Source: Clostridia bacterium (lineage in GTDB: Bacteria; Bacillota_A; Clostridia; Oscillospirales; CAG-272). Taken from it: a stretch of DNA of 16,043 bases. The notes beneath the pieces are model-generated. The model was not told where the DNA came from. It searched no databases and saw nothing but the letters and a program-made list of their open reading frames with translations. The position numbers and the translations under genes are program-made. This document shows positions 14,899 through 16,043 of this stretch, in pieces; the first letter of the stretch is position 1, and the number at the start of each line of letters is the position of its first letter. The stretch lies in assembly GCA_017542695.1 (NCBI GenBank), contig JAFXWT010000158.1:1-16043 (forward strand), read 5' to 3'.

Positions 14899-14903
14899 AA
14901 TTA

Positions 14904-15266
14904 TTATTTTTTATACTTTGGTATCTCTGTCAAATCGGCCACGTCCTCGACAGCTTTCTGTTGTCCGGCAGGATTGAGTTTGGAAAATGAACTCATAATA
15001 TCAACGCCGGGTTGGCCGTATGCCTCTTTAATGTAAATACTTGCGATTTTCTCAACAGATTGTTCTTGCTTGTCTCCCATCAGAGTATTTATGTCCACTC
15101 CGAAAATGTTTGCAATGGAAGAAAGTTTGTTTTTGGTCAACTCAATTTCGTCGTTTTCAATTTTACAAATCGTTGATTTGCTTCTGTACCCAAGCAGGTT
15201 GGCAAGTTGATCCTGAGTCATTTTCCGTTCTTTTCTTAATTTTTGTATGATCTCGCCGGTTTTCAT
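14904..15266 (-). CDS. Xre/Cro-family helix-turn-helix transcriptional repressor
   Basis: This 120-residue protein has an N-terminal HTH_3 domain (residues 6-63: EIIQKLRKERKMTQDQLANLLGY, recognition helix near SKSTICKIENDE, then LSSIANIFGVDINTLMG). A short C-terminal tail, LNPAGQQKAVEDVADLTEIPKYKK, is of a type common in repressors of prophages and integrative elements. The ATG at 15266 has GAGGTG 7 nt upstream; the longer frame to 15323 overlaps its promoter. It is divergent from the small gene at 15448, with matched inverted repeats in the shared region, so it probably represses both promoters. It lacks a visible peptidase or effector domain, so induction would need another partner. Confidence 0.9.
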   Translation of the reverse strand: MKTGEIIQKLRKERKMTQDQLANLLGYRSKSTICKIENDEIELTKNKLSSIANIFGVDINTLMGDKQEQSVEKIASIYIKEAYGQPGVDIMSSFSKLNPAGQQKAVEDVADLTEIPKYKK

Positions 15267-15294
15267 AATACACCTCGCGTATTGATTTATATCA

Positions 15295-15323
15295 ATTATA
15301 CAACAAATTTCACTGAAAATCAA
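15295..15323 (-). promoter_or_regulatory. Promoter of the Xre-family repressor gene
   Basis: On the minus strand TTGATT (15323-15318), 17 nt and TATAAT (15300-15295). The -35 box lies inside one of the two inverted repeats described for this region, as expected for self-repression. Confidence 0.82.
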
Positions 15324-15326
15324 CTT
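15310..15326 (-). promoter_or_regulatory. Putative operator, left copy
   Basis: The minus strand reads AAGTTGATTTTCAGTGA here. The same 17-mer with one change occurs on the plus strand at 15389-15405. It covers the -35 box of the repressor promoter. Confidence 0.6.
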
Positions 15327-15350
15327 TTTTCAAAAAAATAGAAAAAAGTA

Positions 15351-15379
15351 TTGACTTTCAAGAAACTATGTGTTATAAT
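15351..15379 (+). promoter_or_regulatory. Strong promoter of the small-gene operon
   Basis: TTGACT (15351-15356), 17 nt and a perfect TATAAT (15374-15379) with TGT just before. Transcription would start near 15386, next to the right operator copy. Confidence 0.88.
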
Positions 15380-15388
15380 ATGGTCAGA

Positions 15389-15405
15389 AAGTTGATTTTG
15401 AGTGA
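15389..15405 (+). promoter_or_regulatory. Putative operator, right copy
   Basis: The plus strand reads AAGTTGATTTTGAGTGA, the inverted partner of 15310-15326. It lies at the expected transcription start of the small-gene operon, so binding would block it. The 11-mer TGACTTTCAAG also occurs twice (15352 and 15403). Confidence 0.6.
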
Positions 15406-15447
15406 CTTTCAAGCAAATAATTATATATTACAAGGAGGGTCTTTTAT

Positions 15448-15834
15448 ATGACCAAAAAAATCTCAAATTCCATCGAATCCATTGAGTCCATCGAATCATT
15501 CAATAGGAGCTACATTGAATTTTGGAGCCACCAAGTTGCCGCACAGATCTATAACCAAGAATTCGGGGTACTATCGGAGAAAATCAGGCATTCCATGGGC
15601 GACGAGCGTTCCGAACTTGAAGCCCGTCGAAAAGCTATCGAGGAAAAATATACTGCCGAAATCAAGCATATATTTCCACTGCTTAAAAAAATGGCATCTC
15701 GCGACGGAGAATTAGCCGTTGAATGCTATGAAACCCTCAAGTCGTCTTCATCGTCTATTGTGATCAATTATACACGTCTCATTTCCTTAACCCCTGAGCT
15801 CCGAGACATTTTCCTCAATTGTTACGGAGGATAG
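15448..15834 (+). CDS. Small protein of unknown function, first gene of an operon under the Xre repressor
   Basis: This 128-residue protein has no signal peptide or membrane segment. It begins with MTKKISNS followed by three tandem IES units. A charged helical stretch (about 40-90, SEKIRHSMGDERSELEARRKAIEEKY) suggests a coiled coil or helical bundle, and the C-terminus is LRDIFLNCYGG. No family is recognised. AAGGAGGG lies 10 nt before the ATG, and a strong promoter is upstream, so expression should be high when not repressed. The next gene starts 5 nt after its stop. Its place opposite an Xre repressor suggests an early gene of a prophage or integrative element, or part of a regulated small-protein module. 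Confidence 0.8.
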   Translation: MTKKISNSIESIESIESFNRSYIEFWSHQVAAQIYNQEFGVLSEKIRHSMGDERSELEARRKAIEEKYTAEIKHIFPLLKKMASRDGELAVECYETLKSSSSSIVINYTRLISLTPELRDIFLNCYGG

Positions 15835-15839
15835 GTTGT

Positions 15840-16043
15840 ATGAACGGTGAAGATGATTTTTCAAATGCAGATACTTTGGCTGCATTTCTTCTGTTTTCAG
15901 ATGATTTTGCACGGTATATCAATGATATAACTTCCGCAGTTATCAACTATAAAATCGCAGTGATGCTTAATGCGTATGCCAAAAACGTGAAACCGCAACA
16001 CGAAAAGAATCAAGTTAACGAACACCTCAAACACTATAGGAAG
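15840..16043 (+). CDS. Small protein of unknown function (runs off the window end)
   Basis: An ATG at 15840, with GGAGG about 10 nt upstream inside the last codons of the preceding gene, opens 68 codons to the window edge without a stop. The visible part is acidic at first (MNGEDDFSNADTLAAF), then mixed (FARYINDITSAVINYKIAVMLNAY) and ends basic (KNVKPQHEKNQ). It is predicted soluble and helical. No family is recognised. It is co-transcribed with the preceding gene and under the same repressor. The 3' end is unknown. Confidence 0.65.
   Translation, partial: MNGEDDFSNADTLAAFLLFSDDFARYINDITSAVINYKIAVMLNAYAKNVKPQHEKNQVNEHLKHYRK

Noticed and set aside
14341..14900. Small minus-strand open frames of 61-73 codons in the hairpin cluster
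   Set aside because: They run through strong inverted repeats, lack ribosome binding sites and have Arg-rich low-quality sequence. The hairpins explain the region better.

Overview
The window looks like a chromosomal segment of an anaerobic gut- or rumen-type Clostridia (Bacillota), probably uncultured. The signs are strong Shine-Dalgarno sequences (GGAGG type), sigma-A promoters with TTGACA/TATAAT-like boxes and 17-nt spacers, lipoproteins with Thr/Ala/Glu-rich linkers, a Cmk-PlsC fusion upstream of ispH, cohesin- and dockerin-like modules, and Cys-rich 'TYTC..CGATKTE' surface repeats. Species cannot be named from the sequence alone.

Positions 1-4800 (minus strand, GC-rich) hold a housekeeping operon. 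One near-consensus promoter drives an ABC-F ATPase, an HI0933-family flavoprotein, a cytidylate kinase fused to a PlsC acyltransferase, and ispH (cut by the window edge). Two of the three junctions are 4-bp start/stop overlaps. Diverging from it is a lipoprotein with a DUF4886/SGNH-hydrolase-like domain and a duplicated C-terminal domain. It ends in a bidirectional terminator shared with a minus-strand tRNA-Gly(CCC) that has its own promoter.

Positions 7020-12250 are more AT-rich and look accessory. A roughly 700-bp gap has no convincing gene but contains two promoter-to-terminator units (7206-7319 and 7424-7641), candidates for a small RNA and an attenuator leader. Next is a lipoprotein gene broken twice, by a frameshift in an A-rich tract just after its start and by an in-frame amber codon. 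Facing it is a two-gene operon with a secreted HExxH metallopeptidase followed by a lipoprotein. Its promoter is nearly the same as that of the broken gene (31 of 38 positions), and similar terminator-like hairpins flank the block.

Positions 11891-14340 carry an orphan dockerin module with no signal peptide or ribosome binding site. After it comes a cell-surface protein with a signal peptide, a cohesin-like domain, three 70-residue Cys/His-rich repeats, an Ig-like domain and a C-terminal Gly-Cys-Gly/transmembrane/Lys-Arg tail.

Positions 14341-14903 are non-coding and packed with strong hairpins. From 14904 to the end there is a prophage- or integrative-element-like control region: an Xre-family repressor divergent from at least two small unrecognised genes. 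The shared promoter region has matched inverted repeats that look like operators.
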